Notes: generated from the sequence alone by a model not told the origin. A stretch of 64,000 nucleotides of DNA from Arthrobacter sp. Soil762 (GCF_001428335.1 NZ_LMSG01000004.1:1-64000); one strand, 5' to 3'. Shown: positions 43,008 through 53,006, numbered from the stretch's first letter. A program made the numbers and translations.

Positions 43008-46000
43008 ATGAAAGTAGAGCGGATGCACCATTCACCTTGGAAATTAGCGCTGGGAACAGCGTTGTCCGCGGGGCTCATCGCCACACCGCTGGCAGCGGTC
43101 CCCGCCTTCGCCATCGACGCAGCTCCGGCCGGCACTTCACCCGTTGTTATCAACGAGGCCTACCTGAGCGGCGGCAGTGCCGGCGCAGCGTACAAGAGTA
43201 AGTTCGTTGAGCTCTACAACACCTCCGACGCCGCGGTCTCCCTGGACGGCTGGTCAGTCCAGTACCGTTCAGGCACGGGAACCGCGGCGCCCACCAGCGT
43301 GGCTGCCCTCTCCGGTTCCATCCCTGCCAAGGGCCACTACCTCATCCAGGGCGGCAGCAACGGCACCAACGGCGCCGTCCTCCCGGCGCCGGACGTCGTG
43401 GCGACCTCCCTGAACTTCAGCGGCTCCGCCGGAACCATCATCCTGGCGAAGCAGGCCACCGCCGCCACGCTCACCACCGGCTCGGCTATTGAACCGGCCG
43501 GGGTGGCGGACCTCCTCGGCTACGGTTCCTCCAACACCTTTGAAACCCAAGCCGCCGTGGCGCCCGCCGGTAACACCGACGTCAAGAGCCTTAACCGCAG
43601 CGCAGGGACGGACACCAACAGCAACCGTGCAGACTTCACGCTGAACGCCGCCATCACGCCGACGGCGGCGGGCGGCACCGTGGATCCTGATCCGGACCCA
43701 ACGCCGGACCCCGATCCAACCCCCGACCCTGTACCCGGCACCAAAACGATTGCGGAAATCCAGGGCACCGGTACGGCCAGTCCGCTGGCCGGCACGGCCG
43801 TGACAACGCGCGGAAAAGTCACCGCGGCCTTCCCCACCGGCGGTTTCGCCGGCTACTACGTCCAGACCCCCGGAACCGGTGGCGACCTCACCCCGGCCGG
43901 CCACACGGCGTCGGACGCTGTTTTTGTCTATTCCCCTGCCACCGCAGGGTCCGTGCAGCTCGGCGACTTCGTGGAGGTCACCGGCACGGTTTCCGAGTTC
44001 TTCGGCATGACCCAGGTCAGCGTGGCGGACGCCGCGGGGCTGACCAAACTGACCGACGCCGCCCCCGAGGTGAAGGCCACCGCCTTCACGCTACCGGCAG
44101 CCGAATCCTTCCGCGAGGCACTCGAGGGCATGCTGCTGGCACCGCAAGGGCCGGTCACAGTCACCGACAACTACTCGCTGAACCAGTACGGCGAAATCGG
44201 GCTCTCGGGCGGGACCACCACGCTGGTGCAGCCCACCGCCGTGGCGCGTTACGGCTCTGCCGAATACCAGGCCGCCGTGGCGGACAACGCAGCCCGCGGC
44301 ATCAAGCTCGACGACGGATCCACCACCAATTTCCTCAGGGACGCCAGCACCAAAGCCCAGGTCCTGCCGTACCTGACCGCGACGGACCCGGTCCGGGTGG
44401 GCTCGCCGGTGACATTCGCTACCAATGTGGTGCTCAGCTACGCCAACAACGCCTGGAAATTCCAGCCGCTGACCCACCTCACCGAGGCCAACAAAGGCAC
44501 GGTCCAGCCGGCCAGCTTCGGCGCCACCCGGACCGAGGCTCCCGCCAGCGTGGGCGGCAACCTGAAGATCGCTTCCTTCAACGTGCTCAACTACTTCCCC
44601 ACCACTGGCGACACGCTTACGGGCTGTTCGTACTACAAGGACCGCGACGGGAACCCCATCACGGTCCAGGGCGGCTGCGACGCGCGCGGCGCCGCAAACG
44701 CGGAGAACTTCCTCCGCCAGCAGGCCAAGATCGTCGCCGCGATCACCAAGTCCGGCGCCGACGTGGTGTCCCTGATGGAAATTGAAAACTCCGCCCAGTT
44801 CGGCAAGGACCGCGACGACGCCCTGGCCAAACTGGTGGACGCCCTCAACATCGCAACGCCCGGCATCTGGGACTACGTGCGGACACCCGCCAACGTTCCC
44901 CCGCTGGCTGACGAGGACATAATCCGCACCGCGTTCATTTTCAAGAAGGCCGTGGCCGAGCCTGTGGGCGAGTCCGTCATCCACAACGACACCGTCGCGT
45001 TCGCCAACGCCCGCAAACCGCTGGCGCAGGTTTTCAAGCCCGTGGGCGCGGGGGACGACAAGAACTTCATCGCCATCGCCAACCACTTCAAGTCCAAGGG
45101 TTCGGCAGCAACGCCGGATGACACGGACAAGGGCCAGGGCGCGTCCAACCTCGCCCGCACCGCCCAGGCCAAGTCGCTCCTGGACTTCGCCGCCGGGCTG
45201 CAGGCAACAAAGGGCACGGACAAGGTTTTCCTGACCGCCGACTTCAACTCCTACGCCCAGGAAGACCCGATGAATGTCTTCACGGACGCCGGCTACGTCA
45301 ACCAGGACGGCAAAGCGAAGAACGCCGACGGCTCGGCGAAGCACTCCTACCTCTTCGGCGGCCTGGTGGGTTCGCTGGACCACATCCTGGCCTCCCCAGG
45401 CGCTGATGCAGTGGTCACCGGCGCGGACATCTGGAACATCAACTCCGTCGAGTCCGTGGCGCTGGAGTACAGCAGGTATAACAACAATGTGACCAACTAC
45501 TATGCGCCGGACCAGTACCGCGCCAGCGACCACGATCCTGTGGTGGTGGGCCTGGACCTGCCTGCCGGCCCGGTCACGCCGGCCAGTGTTGAGCTGAACT
45601 TCCTGGGCATTAACGATTTCCACGGCCGCATCGACACCAACACGGTGCTGTTCGCCGGCACCATCGAGAAGCTGCGCGCCGCCGCACCCGGAGCCACGGC
45701 CTTCCTGTCGGCCGGCGACAACATCGGCGCGTCGCTGTTCGCCTCGGCTGTTGCCAAGGACCAGCCCACCATCGACGTGCTGAACGCGCTGGAGCTGGAC
45801 GCTTCCGCCGTGGGCAACCACGAGTTCGACGGCGGCTGGGCGGACCTGCGCGACCGCGTCATCGCGGGCGGCGCCAACGCCACGTTCCCGCTGCTCGGGG
45901 CGAACGTCTACAGGAAGGGAACCACCGAACCGGTCCTGCCCGAATTCACGGTGCTGGACATGGACGGTGTGAAGGTTGCCGTCATCGGCACCGTCACCCA

Positions 46001-47573
46001 GGAAGTCCCGTCCCTGGTGACACCGGCCGGCATCACCGAACTTGACTTCGGCGATCCCGTGGACGCCATCAACCGCGTGGCAGCCAAGATCACGGCGGAG
46101 AAACTCGCCGACGTGATCATCGCGGAAAACCACGACGGCGCCGGGTCGGGGACGCCGGACGGCGCCACCCTCGAGCAGGAAGTGGCAGCGGGCGGCCCGT
46201 TCGCGAAGCTGGTCACCGAAACCTCCCCCGAGGTGGACGCGATCTTCACCGGCCACACGCACAAGGAATACGCCTGGGACGCACCCATCCCCGGGGCCGA
46301 CGGCCAGACCCGTCCGATTGTCCAGACCGGCAACTACGGCGAGAACATCGGCCAGATCCAGCTCACCGTGGACACGGCCACCAAGGAAGTAACCGTTTCC
46401 AAGGCCGGGAACGTCAAGCGGACCACGGATGCCGCCGCAGGCCTGGTCGCCGCCTACCCGCGGGTTGCAGCGGTTGATGCCATTGTGAAGAAGGCCCTGG
46501 CCGACGCAGCCGCGATCGGCAACCAGCCGGTCGGCGCGCTGACCGCCGATATCACCACGGCGTTCAGCCCGGATCCCGCAGGCGGGCCGGCCAAGCGCGA
46601 TGACCGTGCCAGCGAGTCGACGCTGGGCAACCTGGTGGCCGACTCACTGCTGGAGTCGCTCCAGCCTGCCGAGCTGGGCGGCGCGGAAATCGGCGTCGTC
46701 AATCCCGGCGGCCTCCGCAACGAGCTGTACTACGCCCCGGACGGCACCATCACGTACGCGGAGGCCAACTCGGTCCTGCCGTTTGTGAACAACCTGTGGA
46801 CCACGTCCCTGACCGGCGCGCAGTTCAAGGCGCTCCTGGAGCAGCAGTGGCAGACCAACGCCGACGGCACGGTCCCCAGCCGCGCCTACCAGCAGCTGGG
46901 CCTGTCCAAGAACGTCAATTACACCTACGACGCCACCCGCGCCGCCGGTGACCGGATCACCTCCATCCGTGTGGCCGGTGCCTTGATCGATCCGGCGAAG
47001 TCCTACCGGATCGGGACGTTCAGCTTCCTGGCCACCGGTGGCGACAACTTCCGGGTCTTCAAGGACGGAACCGGGACCAAGGATTCGGGTCTGGTGGATC
47101 GGGACGCCTGGATCACTTACCTGCAGGCGCACAACCCCGTGGTGCCGGACTTCGCCCGGCGGATGGTGGCCGTTGTGAACACCACGGCCACGGAGGTCAA
47201 GGCCGGGGATGCCATCACCCTGGCGGTTTCCAAACTGGACCTTACATCGCTGGGCAGCCCGGTGAATACCTCCCTGACTGCGGTGTTCAGCGACAGCACC
47301 GGGACTGTGACGGGCCTTGGCACGGTGCCGGTTTCGGCTGGCGCCGCCGCCGTGAATCTCGCCGTTCCTGCCGGCGCTGCTGCGGGGGCAGGAACTTTGG
47401 TGCTCACGGCCGCCGAGTCCGGCACCGTGGTGAAGGCCGCTGTCCAGGTTGCCGGCGGACCGGTTCCGCCGGTCTGCACGGCACCGGTACCGCCCACCAG
47501 GTGGTACGACATCCTGGGCTGGATCCGCTACGGCATCGCCTGGATCCAGTACCAGCAGTGCCTGCGCGGCTAG
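43008..47573 (+). CDS. Secreted multidomain nuclease/5'-nucleotidase
   Basis: A 1521-residue exported protein. A signal peptide ends near residue 35 (VPAFA). A lamin-tail domain follows (VVINEAYLSGGSAG, KFVELYNTS), then a DPDPTP linker near 225-243 and an OB-fold region. Next is an ExeM/NucH-type endonuclease domain from about 519 (LKIASFNVLNYF, SLMEIEN, ADFNSYAQEDP, ASDHDPVVVGLD), then a UshA-type 5'-nucleotidase from about 868 (INDFHGRID, SAGDNIGASLF, VGNHEFDGG, FTGHTHKEY, ESTLGNLVADSLL). A C-terminal Ig-like region closes the protein. No sortase motif is seen. Together the domains could cut extracellular DNA and strip phosphate from the nucleotides. ATG 43023 is an alternative start. Confidence 0.9.
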   Translation: MKVERMHHSPWKLALGTALSAGLIATPLAAVPAFAIDAAPAGTSPVVINEAYLSGGSAGAAYKSKFVELYNTSDAAVSLDGWSVQYRSGTGTAAPTSVAALSGSIPAKGHYLIQGGSNGTNGAVLPAPDVVATSLNFSGSAGTIILAKQATAATLTTGSAIEPAGVADLLGYGSSNTFETQAAVAPAGNTDVKSLNRSAGTDTNSNRADFTLNAAITPTAAGGTVDPDPDPTPDPDPTPDPVPGTKTIAEIQGTGTASPLAGTAVTTRGKVTAAFPTGGFAGYYVQTPGTGGDLTPAGHTASDAVFVYSPATAGSVQLGDFVEVTGTVSEFFGMTQVSVADAAGLTKLTDAAPEVKATAFTLPAAESFREALEGMLLAPQGPVTVTDNYSLNQYGEIGLSGGTTTLVQPTAVARYGSAEYQAAVADNAARGIKLDDGSTTNFLRDASTKAQVLPYLTATDPVRVGSPVTFATNVVLSYANNAWKFQPLTHLTEANKGTVQPASFGATRTEAPASVGGNLKIASFNVLNYFPTTGDTLTGCSYYKDRDGNPITVQGGCDARGAANAENFLRQQAKIVAAITKSGADVVSLMEIENSAQFGKDRDDALAKLVDALNIATPGIWDYVRTPANVPPLADEDIIRTAFIFKKAVAEPVGESVIHNDTVAFANARKPLAQVFKPVGAGDDKNFIAIANHFKSKGSAATPDDTDKGQGASNLARTAQAKSLLDFAAGLQATKGTDKVFLTADFNSYAQEDPMNVFTDAGYVNQDGKAKNADGSAKHSYLFGGLVGSLDHILASPGADAVVTGADIWNINSVESVALEYSRYNNNVTNYYAPDQYRASDHDPVVVGLDLPAGPVTPASVELNFLGINDFHGRIDTNTVLFAGTIEKLRAAAPGATAFLSAGDNIGASLFASAVAKDQPTIDVLNALELDASAVGNHEFDGGWADLRDRVIAGGANATFPLLGANVYRKGTTEPVLPEFTVLDMDGVKVAVIGTVTQEVPSLVTPAGITELDFGDPVDAINRVAAKITAEKLADVIIAENHDGAGSGTPDGATLEQEVAAGGPFAKLVTETSPEVDAIFTGHTHKEYAWDAPIPGADGQTRPIVQTGNYGENIGQIQLTVDTATKEVTVSKAGNVKRTTDAAAGLVAAYPRVAAVDAIVKKALADAAAIGNQPVGALTADITTAFSPDPAGGPAKRDDRASESTLGNLVADSLLESLQPAELGGAEIGVVNPGGLRNELYYAPDGTITYAEANSVLPFVNNLWTTSLTGAQFKALLEQQWQTNADGTVPSRAYQQLGLSKNVNYTYDATRAAGDRITSIRVAGALIDPAKSYRIGTFSFLATGGDNFRVFKDGTGTKDSGLVDRDAWITYLQAHNPVVPDFARRMVAVVNTTATEVKAGDAITLAVSKLDLTSLGSPVNTSLTAVFSDSTGTVTGLGTVPVSAGAAAVNLAVPAGAAAGAGTLVLTAAESGTVVKAAVQVAGGPVPPVCTAPVPPTRWYDILGWIRYGIAWIQYQQCLRG

Positions 47574-47597
47574 CAGCAGACCAGCGTTAAACAGAGG

Positions 47598-47637
47598 TGC
47601 CCCTCCCTGACTGAATCAGTTGGGGAGGGGCACTTTT
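47598..47637. terminator. Terminator between the nuclease and flavin monooxygenase genes
   Basis: GTGCCCCTCCC pairs with GGGAGGGGCAC-type sequence to 47633 and is followed by TTTT. The two flanking genes are convergent and can share it. Confidence 0.85.
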
Positions 47638-47660
47638 GCGTTAATGCATCAGCCTGGGTG

Positions 47661-49025
47661 TCAGACGGGCTGCGGCACTCTTTCTGGGACCTCGGCAAAG
47701 GAGTTGGCCGGGACGGCCAGGCCAAAGTGCTCGCGGAGCGTGCGCCCCGTGTATTCACGCCGGAACAGCCCGCGGTCCTGGAGGATGGGAACCACCTGGT
47801 CCACAAAGATGTCCAGGCCGGAGGGCAGCACGGGCGGCATGATGTTGAAGCCGTCCGCGGCGCCGGCCTGGAACCAATGCTGGATGGCATCGGCCACCTG
47901 CTCCGGTGTTCCCGCGAAGGTACGGTGCCCGCGGCCGCCGCCAAGCCGCCCGATGAGCTGCCGGACAGTCAGGTGTTCGCTGCGGGCGAGGTTCACGATC
48001 AAGGTGTAACGGCTCTTGGCACCCTCGATCTCGTCCTCCGACGGGAGGTCGGCCGGCAGCTGGCCGTCCAGTTTCAGGGATTCCGGCGAGACCCGCAGCA
48101 GGTTGGCCAATTGCCGCACCGCGTGCTCCGGCAGGATCAGCTCATCCAGCTCCCGCTCCAGCTTGAGGGCCTCGGCCTCCGTGGCGCCGATGACCGGAAC
48201 GATGCCCGGCAGGATCTTGATGGACTGCGGGTCCCGGCCCGCCGCCGTCGTCCGTCTTTTCAGGTCGGCGTAGAAGTCCTGGGCAGCCGACAGCGTCTGG
48301 TGCGCCGTGAAGACCGCCTCCGCGTACCGCGCCGCGAAGTCCTTGCCGTTCTCCGAGGAACCGGCCTGGACAATGACCGGGTGCCCCTGGACGGACCTGG
48401 GCACATCCAGGCCGCCCTCCACCAGGAAATGCCGGCCCTGGTGGTTCACCGGATGGACCCGCGAGCTGTCGGCCCACACACCTGCGTCCTTGTCCGCCAC
48501 CACGGCGTCGTCCTCCCAGCTGTCCCAGAGCTTCTTGGCCACATCCAGGAATTCCGCCGCCCGCTCGTACCGCTGCGAGTGGGCGGGCTGGCCGGCGAGC
48601 GAGAAGTTCCTGGCGGCCGCGTCCCCCGCCGTGGTCACCACGTTCCAGCCCGCCCTGCCGCCGCTGATGTGGTCCACGGAGGCGAACCGCCGCGCCAGGT
48701 TGTAGGGCTCGTTGTAGGTTGTGGACGCGGTGGCGATCAGCCCGATCCGTTCCGTGACGGCGGCGATGGCGGCGAGCAGCACGGTGGGCTCGAGGCTGCC
48801 GTAGGGCCGCTGGGCCACGTTTCCGTGCAGCACCGGAGAGTCGGCGAAGAAGATCGAGTCCAGCTTGCCGCGCTCTGCCGTCTGGGCCAGCCGCTGGAAG
48901 TGGGCAACGTCCGTGCCGGCGAAGCTGTTGCTCTCCGGCAGGCGCCATGACGCCTCGTGGTGGCCGGTGCTCATGAGGAAGGCGTTCAGGTGCAGCTGCC
49001 TGGCGCCGCCAAGCTGCGCGCTCAC
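47661..49025 (-). CDS. LLM-class flavin-dependent monooxygenase (NtaA/DszA type)
   Basis: A 454-residue TIM-barrel monooxygenase that uses reduced FMN from a partner reductase. Family motifs are LNAFLMSTGHHEASWRLP, FFADSPVLHGN, SVDHISGGRAGWNVVTT and GSSENGKDFAARYAEAVF. Relatives oxidise sulfones, nitrilotriacetate or dibenzothiophene sulfone. As last gene of a sulfonate-type operon it probably cleaves a carbon-sulfur bond. GTG 49025 overlaps the dioxygenase stop by four bases. No flavin reductase is encoded nearby. Confidence 0.9.
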   Translation of the reverse strand: MSAQLGGARQLHLNAFLMSTGHHEASWRLPESNSFAGTDVAHFQRLAQTAERGKLDSIFFADSPVLHGNVAQRPYGSLEPTVLLAAIAAVTERIGLIATASTTYNEPYNLARRFASVDHISGGRAGWNVVTTAGDAAARNFSLAGQPAHSQRYERAAEFLDVAKKLWDSWEDDAVVADKDAGVWADSSRVHPVNHQGRHFLVEGGLDVPRSVQGHPVIVQAGSSENGKDFAARYAEAVFTAHQTLSAAQDFYADLKRRTTAAGRDPQSIKILPGIVPVIGATEAEALKLERELDELILPEHAVRQLANLLRVSPESLKLDGQLPADLPSEDEIEGAKSRYTLIVNLARSEHLTVRQLIGRLGGGRGHRTFAGTPEQVADAIQHWFQAGAADGFNIMPPVLPSGLDIFVDQVVPILQDRGLFRREYTGRTLREHFGLAVPANSFAEVPERVPQPV

Positions 49026-49984
49026 GGCCGGGCTCCGGCAGCATCGAGAACCCTCGCAGTTTCAGGAACGACGACGGTCTCGGAGTAGGCGGACGAGTCG
49101 CCCTTGATGGAGGTGCTGCTGCGTCCGTCGACGCCGCGGGGAAGGTCGCCGGCGATGGTCACGCGGTTGAGCTGGCGGGGCTGGCCGTCGTAGTTGTCCG
49201 GGGCGTAGTGCTGGGTGATGCGGTTATCGAACAGCACCAGCTGGTCCGGCTCCCAGTTCACGCGCACCACGTTCTCCGGGCGGGTGATGTAGGCCTGCAG
49301 GAGCCGCAGGATGTCCTTGGACTCCGTGTTGGACAGGCCAACGATCCGCAGCCGCTGCGCGAAGCCCCCAATGAACAATCCGCGCTCGCCGGTCAGCGGG
49401 TGGACCCGCACTACGGGGTGGGCGGATTCGAAGTGGATCCTGGTGAACTCCTTGCGCCGTTCGTCGGCGTTGGCGTGTTCCAGGTTCTTGGGCACGGAGT
49501 AGTCGTAGTCGTTGGTGTGGATGGCCCAGAGGGTGTCGGCGAAGTTCCGCAGTTCCTCCGGCAGGTCCTGGTAGGCACCGGCCGAGGACGCGATCAGGGT
49601 TTCCCCGCCGTAGCCCGGCAGGGTGATGCTGCGCAGGGTGGAGGCCTGCGGCGGGTTCACCACGAAGGTGACGTCGGTGTGCCAGTTGTTGGCGCTGCCG
49701 TTTTCGCTGTCCACGGGCAGGACTGCAGGCTTTCCGTCCACGGAGGCCACTGTGGGGTGGGCCTTGGTGAGCGGACCGAAGCGGCTGGCGAACCGCACCT
49801 GGTCTTCGTCAGTGCGGATGTTCGCTTCCCGGAAGACCAGGGCCTTGTGCGTGTTCAGGGCGGCCCGGAGCTGCGCCACGGTGTCCGGGGACAGGTCTGC
49901 GCTGAGGTCCAGGCCGCGGATTTCGGCGCCGATGCGGGAGCTGAGCTTGGTGAACTGGAGTTTGGTTTCGGTGATGACAGTCAT
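49022..49984 (-). CDS. TauD/TfdA-family alpha-ketoglutarate dioxygenase
   Basis: A 320-residue Fe(II)/2-oxoglutarate oxygenase. WHTDV supplies the His-x-Asp ligands, THDNRITQHYAP-like NRITQHYAPDNY supplies the distal His, and QPRQLNRVTI the Arg that binds 2-oxoglutarate. Members release sulfite from taurine (TauD) or sulfate from alkyl sulfates (AtsK); the motifs do not separate these. ATG 49984 is chosen over 50005 because it begins the conserved region. It lies between the permease and the monooxygenase. Confidence 0.9.
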   Translation of the reverse strand: MTVITETKLQFTKLSSRIGAEIRGLDLSADLSPDTVAQLRAALNTHKALVFREANIRTDEDQVRFASRFGPLTKAHPTVASVDGKPAVLPVDSENGSANNWHTDVTFVVNPPQASTLRSITLPGYGGETLIASSAGAYQDLPEELRNFADTLWAIHTNDYDYSVPKNLEHANADERRKEFTRIHFESAHPVVRVHPLTGERGLFIGGFAQRLRIVGLSNTESKDILRLLQAYITRPENVVRVNWEPDQLVLFDNRITQHYAPDNYDGQPRQLNRVTIAGDLPRGVDGRSSTSIKGDSSAYSETVVVPETARVLDAAGARP

Positions 49985-50044
49985 GGTGCTTCCTTTGCAG
50001 TTCAAAGTTTTGTGTTTGTTGGTTCAGAGGTGGCGGCTGGGCGC

Positions 50045-50977
50045 TCAGGTGTCGGAGCCGACGGCGGTGCGCCAGCGGGAGAAGTGCCGTTCCAGTGCCA
50101 CGAGTACGGTGTTGACCAGCAGGCCCACGACGGAGACGGTCAGGATGCCGGCGTACATGTCCGGGATCAGGAAGCTGCTCTGCGCGTTGACGATCAGGTA
50201 GCCGAGCCCGGCTTTGGCGCCCACCATCTCGGCCGCGATGAGCACCAGGATGGACGAGGTTCCGGCCATCCTGATGCCGGTGAAGATCGTGGGGACCGCC
50301 GACGGCAGGATCACCTTCTGGAAGAGCCGGAAGCTGTTCAGCCCCAGGGATTTCGCGGCCCGGATCAGCAGCGGGTCCACGGTCCGGACGCCGGCGATGG
50401 TGTTCAGCAGGACCGGGAAGAACGCGGCGTAGGCCACGATGGTGATCTTCGATTCCTCCCCGATGCCCAGCAGCAGGGTGAACACCGGCAGCAGGGCCAG
50501 CGTTGCCGTGTTGCGGAAAAGCTCCAGCAGCGGGTTCAGGAACGAATTCAGCCAGCCGTACCACGCGATCAGGAGCCCCAGGACAACGGCGGACACCACG
50601 GCGATGCCAAAACCGGACACCGAGCGGGTCAGGCTGGCCTGCAGATGGCTCTGCAGCTGTCCGTTCTCCAGGAGTTTGGCCCCCGCTGCCAGCACCTCAT
50701 GCAGCGGCGGCAGGAACACCCGCGTGGCCGGGCTGGCCAGGTACAGCGGACCCACTTCCCACAGTGCCAGGAACAGGACAACGGCGAGCGATTTCCAGCC
50801 AGCCCGCCCCGCATTGCGGGCTGCGGCACCCAACCTGGCTGCCGGCGTCGGGCGTTGTCCGCGTTCCGAACCGGACGCTCCGGAGGGTCCGGAGGGTCCG
50901 GGCTGCGGTATTCCGGGCTGCAGTGAAGGGTCGACGGCGGCAGCCGCCTCTTGCGGTCGGGTCAACACAGTGCTCAT
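50045..50977 (-). CDS. ssuC: Sulfonate-type ABC transporter permease
   Basis: A 310-residue membrane protein of the SsuC/TauC family with a Pro/Gly/Ser-rich N-terminus of about 60 residues and around six hydrophobic segments. AAKSLGLNSFRLFQKVILPSAVPTIFTGIR is split across the EAA loop that docks to the ATPase. Its start overlaps the ATPase stop by one base. The symbol is by family; sulfonate, sulfate ester or related organosulfur compounds are possible substrates. Confidence 0.87.
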   Translation of the reverse strand: MSTVLTRPQEAAAAVDPSLQPGIPQPGPSGPSGASGSERGQRPTPAARLGAAARNAGRAGWKSLAVVLFLALWEVGPLYLASPATRVFLPPLHEVLAAGAKLLENGQLQSHLQASLTRSVSGFGIAVVSAVVLGLLIAWYGWLNSFLNPLLELFRNTATLALLPVFTLLLGIGEESKITIVAYAAFFPVLLNTIAGVRTVDPLLIRAAKSLGLNSFRLFQKVILPSAVPTIFTGIRMAGTSSILVLIAAEMVGAKAGLGYLIVNAQSSFLIPDMYAGILTVSVVGLLVNTVLVALERHFSRWRTAVGSDT

Positions 50978-51861
50978 CAGGCCGCACTCCTTTCGAGGGG
51001 TTGTTCATCGGGGGCGGTGCCGTCCGGGAGGATCTTCCGGTGGCCGGAGGTCTGGGCCCGGCGGACTTCGTCATGCAGCAGGGACCAGACCTGGTGCCGG
51101 TGTTCCACAAAAGCCGGATGCGAGCGGATGTCCGCGTCGCCGTCGCGGTCGGGGATGTTGATGTCCACGATTTCCTTGAGCCTGCCGGGGCGGGCACTGA
51201 GTACCGCCACCCGCTGGCCGAGGTAGACCGCCTCGTCGATCCCGTGGGTGATGAACACGATGGTTTTGCCCGTGGCCTTCCAGATCCGCAGGAGCTCGTC
51301 CTGGAGCTGCTCACGGGTCTGGGCGTCCAGGGCGGCGAAGGGCTCATCCATCAACAGAACGTCCGGCTCATAGGCGAGGCTTCTGGCGATGGCCACGCGC
51401 TGCTTCATACCGCCGGACAGTTCATGCGGGTAGCGGTCCTCGAACCCGGCAAGGCCCACCAGGTCGAGGAACTCGCTGGCCTTCGCCGCCCTTTCCTTCT
51501 TGGACAGGCCTGTGTTCTCGATGCCGATGGAGACGTTGGCCGACGCCGTGCGCCAGGGGAACAGCGCGTACTGCTGGAAGACGACGGCCCTGTCCTGGCC
51601 GGGCCCGGTCACTTCCTTGCCGTCCACCAGGACCTTCCCCGAGGTAGGGCGCGAAAGGCCGGCCAGCAGGTCCAGGAGCGTGGTCTTTCCGGAGCCGCTG
51701 GGGCCAACCAGCGTGAGGAATTCGCCTGCGGCCACATCCAGGCTGAGGTCATCCAAGGCGGTGAGGACGGACGCTTCCGTCCTGGTGTTTTTGCCCGCCC
51801 CTTTGCCCGGCCGGACGGTGAATTCCTTGGTGACGTTTCTGAGACTGATCTTGGGTGTCAT
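50977..51861 (-). CDS. ssuB: Sulfonate-type ABC transporter ATP-binding protein
   Basis: A 294-residue ATPase with Walker A GPSGSGKTTLLDLLAG, signature LSGGMKQRVAIARSL, Walker B VLLMDEPFAALD and the H-loop in FITHGIDEAV. It belongs to the nitrate/sulfonate/taurine class. Its ribosome site AAAGGA lies inside the last codons of the binding-protein gene. Confidence 0.9.
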   Translation of the reverse strand: MTPKISLRNVTKEFTVRPGKGAGKNTRTEASVLTALDDLSLDVAAGEFLTLVGPSGSGKTTLLDLLAGLSRPTSGKVLVDGKEVTGPGQDRAVVFQQYALFPWRTASANVSIGIENTGLSKKERAAKASEFLDLVGLAGFEDRYPHELSGGMKQRVAIARSLAYEPDVLLMDEPFAALDAQTREQLQDELLRIWKATGKTIVFITHGIDEAVYLGQRVAVLSARPGRLKEIVDINIPDRDGDADIRSHPAFVEHRHQVWSLLHDEVRRAQTSGHRKILPDGTAPDEQPLERSAA

Positions 51862-51864
51862 CTT

Positions 51865-52941
51865 CTATCCTTTCGAGGTTGCTGCCGGTGCAGGGGTTTC
51901 CAGCAGGTTGAACTCATTGGTATAGAGCTTCTTGGTGTCCAGGTCGCCGGTGATGATTCCCGCGGACGTCAGGTAATCGGCCCAGCGGGTGAAGTCCCTG
52001 TCCTGGAGCCGGCCGCCCGGCGATGCCACTCCCACGCTCTTCCAGTACTTCAGCGCCTCTGTGCTCTCGTTGCGGCCGCGCTTGGCGATGATTTCCTCGA
52101 ACTTGGCGATCACCTGTTCCCGCGGGGTAGTGCGCTCCCACTCGATGGCCTTGGCGATTCCGGTGACCACCGTGCGGCTGGTTTCCGGGTTCTTGGCCAG
52201 GAAGTCCTTCCGCAGGACGTACTGGCCGGCATCGAACGGGCCGCCGATCACCCCGACGTCGGTGAACAGGGCCCGTACGCCGCCCTCGGCGAGCGCCCGG
52301 TCCTGGAGCACCCCGCCGAGTGTGCCGACGTCGACCTGTTTCTTGCGGAGGGCCACTTCGGTTTCGTTCGGCGGCACCACCACCAGCTGGACCTGCTTGA
52401 TCTCCTCCGGGGTCAGTCCGCTGTTCTTCAGGTGGGTGTTGATGATCGCTTCGTGGTGGGCGCCCAGGGTGTTCACGGCAACCTTTTTGCCGATCAGGTC
52501 CCGGGCCGTCTTGATGGGGCTGCCCTCTTCCACGTAGTAGCCGGTGAACGTTTCCTTGTCCTCGCCGTAGTAGTTGATGACGGCCTGGACGGGCGCGCCG
52601 GCTTCGATGAGCTTGATGACGGCACCGGTAAACGCTCCCCCGATGTCGGTCTGGTCGGTGGCCACGGACTGGATGCTCTGCGGCCCACTGGTGGTGTTGC
52701 TGATCCATTCGAGCTTGACGTCGCCCAGGTAGCCGAGGTCCTCGGCCACTTCCACCAGGGCCACGGTGTTGGGCGAACCCTGGTACCGGATGGTTTTTAC
52801 TTCGGCGCCGCTGCCTCCGGACTGGGCTGTCGCTGCGCCGCCACAACCCGTCAGCACCAGCGACAGCGCCATGGCTGCGGCGACGGCGGCCACAGTGCCT
52901 GCAGCGGGGGCGGTTCGTGCGGATGGCTTTCGGAATTTCAT
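51865..52941 (-). CDS. ssuA: Sulfonate-type ABC transporter substrate-binding lipoprotein
   Basis: A 358-residue lipoprotein with lipobox VLTGC (Cys33) and an SsuA/TauA-type periplasmic-binding fold (TIRYQGSPNTVALVEVAEDLGYL, SVATDQTDIGGAF, LGAHHEAIINTHLK). ATG 52941 is chosen because it starts the signal peptide; the open frame continues upstream but without signal character. It is the first gene of the operon ssuA-ssuB-ssuC-tauD-like-monooxygenase and determines which organosulfur compound is taken up. Confidence 0.9.
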   Translation of the reverse strand: MKFRKPSARTAPAAGTVAAVAAAMALSLVLTGCGGAATAQSGGSGAEVKTIRYQGSPNTVALVEVAEDLGYLGDVKLEWISNTTSGPQSIQSVATDQTDIGGAFTGAVIKLIEAGAPVQAVINYYGEDKETFTGYYVEEGSPIKTARDLIGKKVAVNTLGAHHEAIINTHLKNSGLTPEEIKQVQLVVVPPNETEVALRKKQVDVGTLGGVLQDRALAEGGVRALFTDVGVIGGPFDAGQYVLRKDFLAKNPETSRTVVTGIAKAIEWERTTPREQVIAKFEEIIAKRGRNESTEALKYWKSVGVASPGGRLQDRDFTRWADYLTSAGIITGDLDTKKLYTNEFNLLETPAPAATSKG

Positions 52942-53006
52942 GGCTGAATCTTTCTGCACTGGAGGTGTGGAACCGGTGATGCTGGTCCAGGCCGGCTGGC
53001 TTGTGG

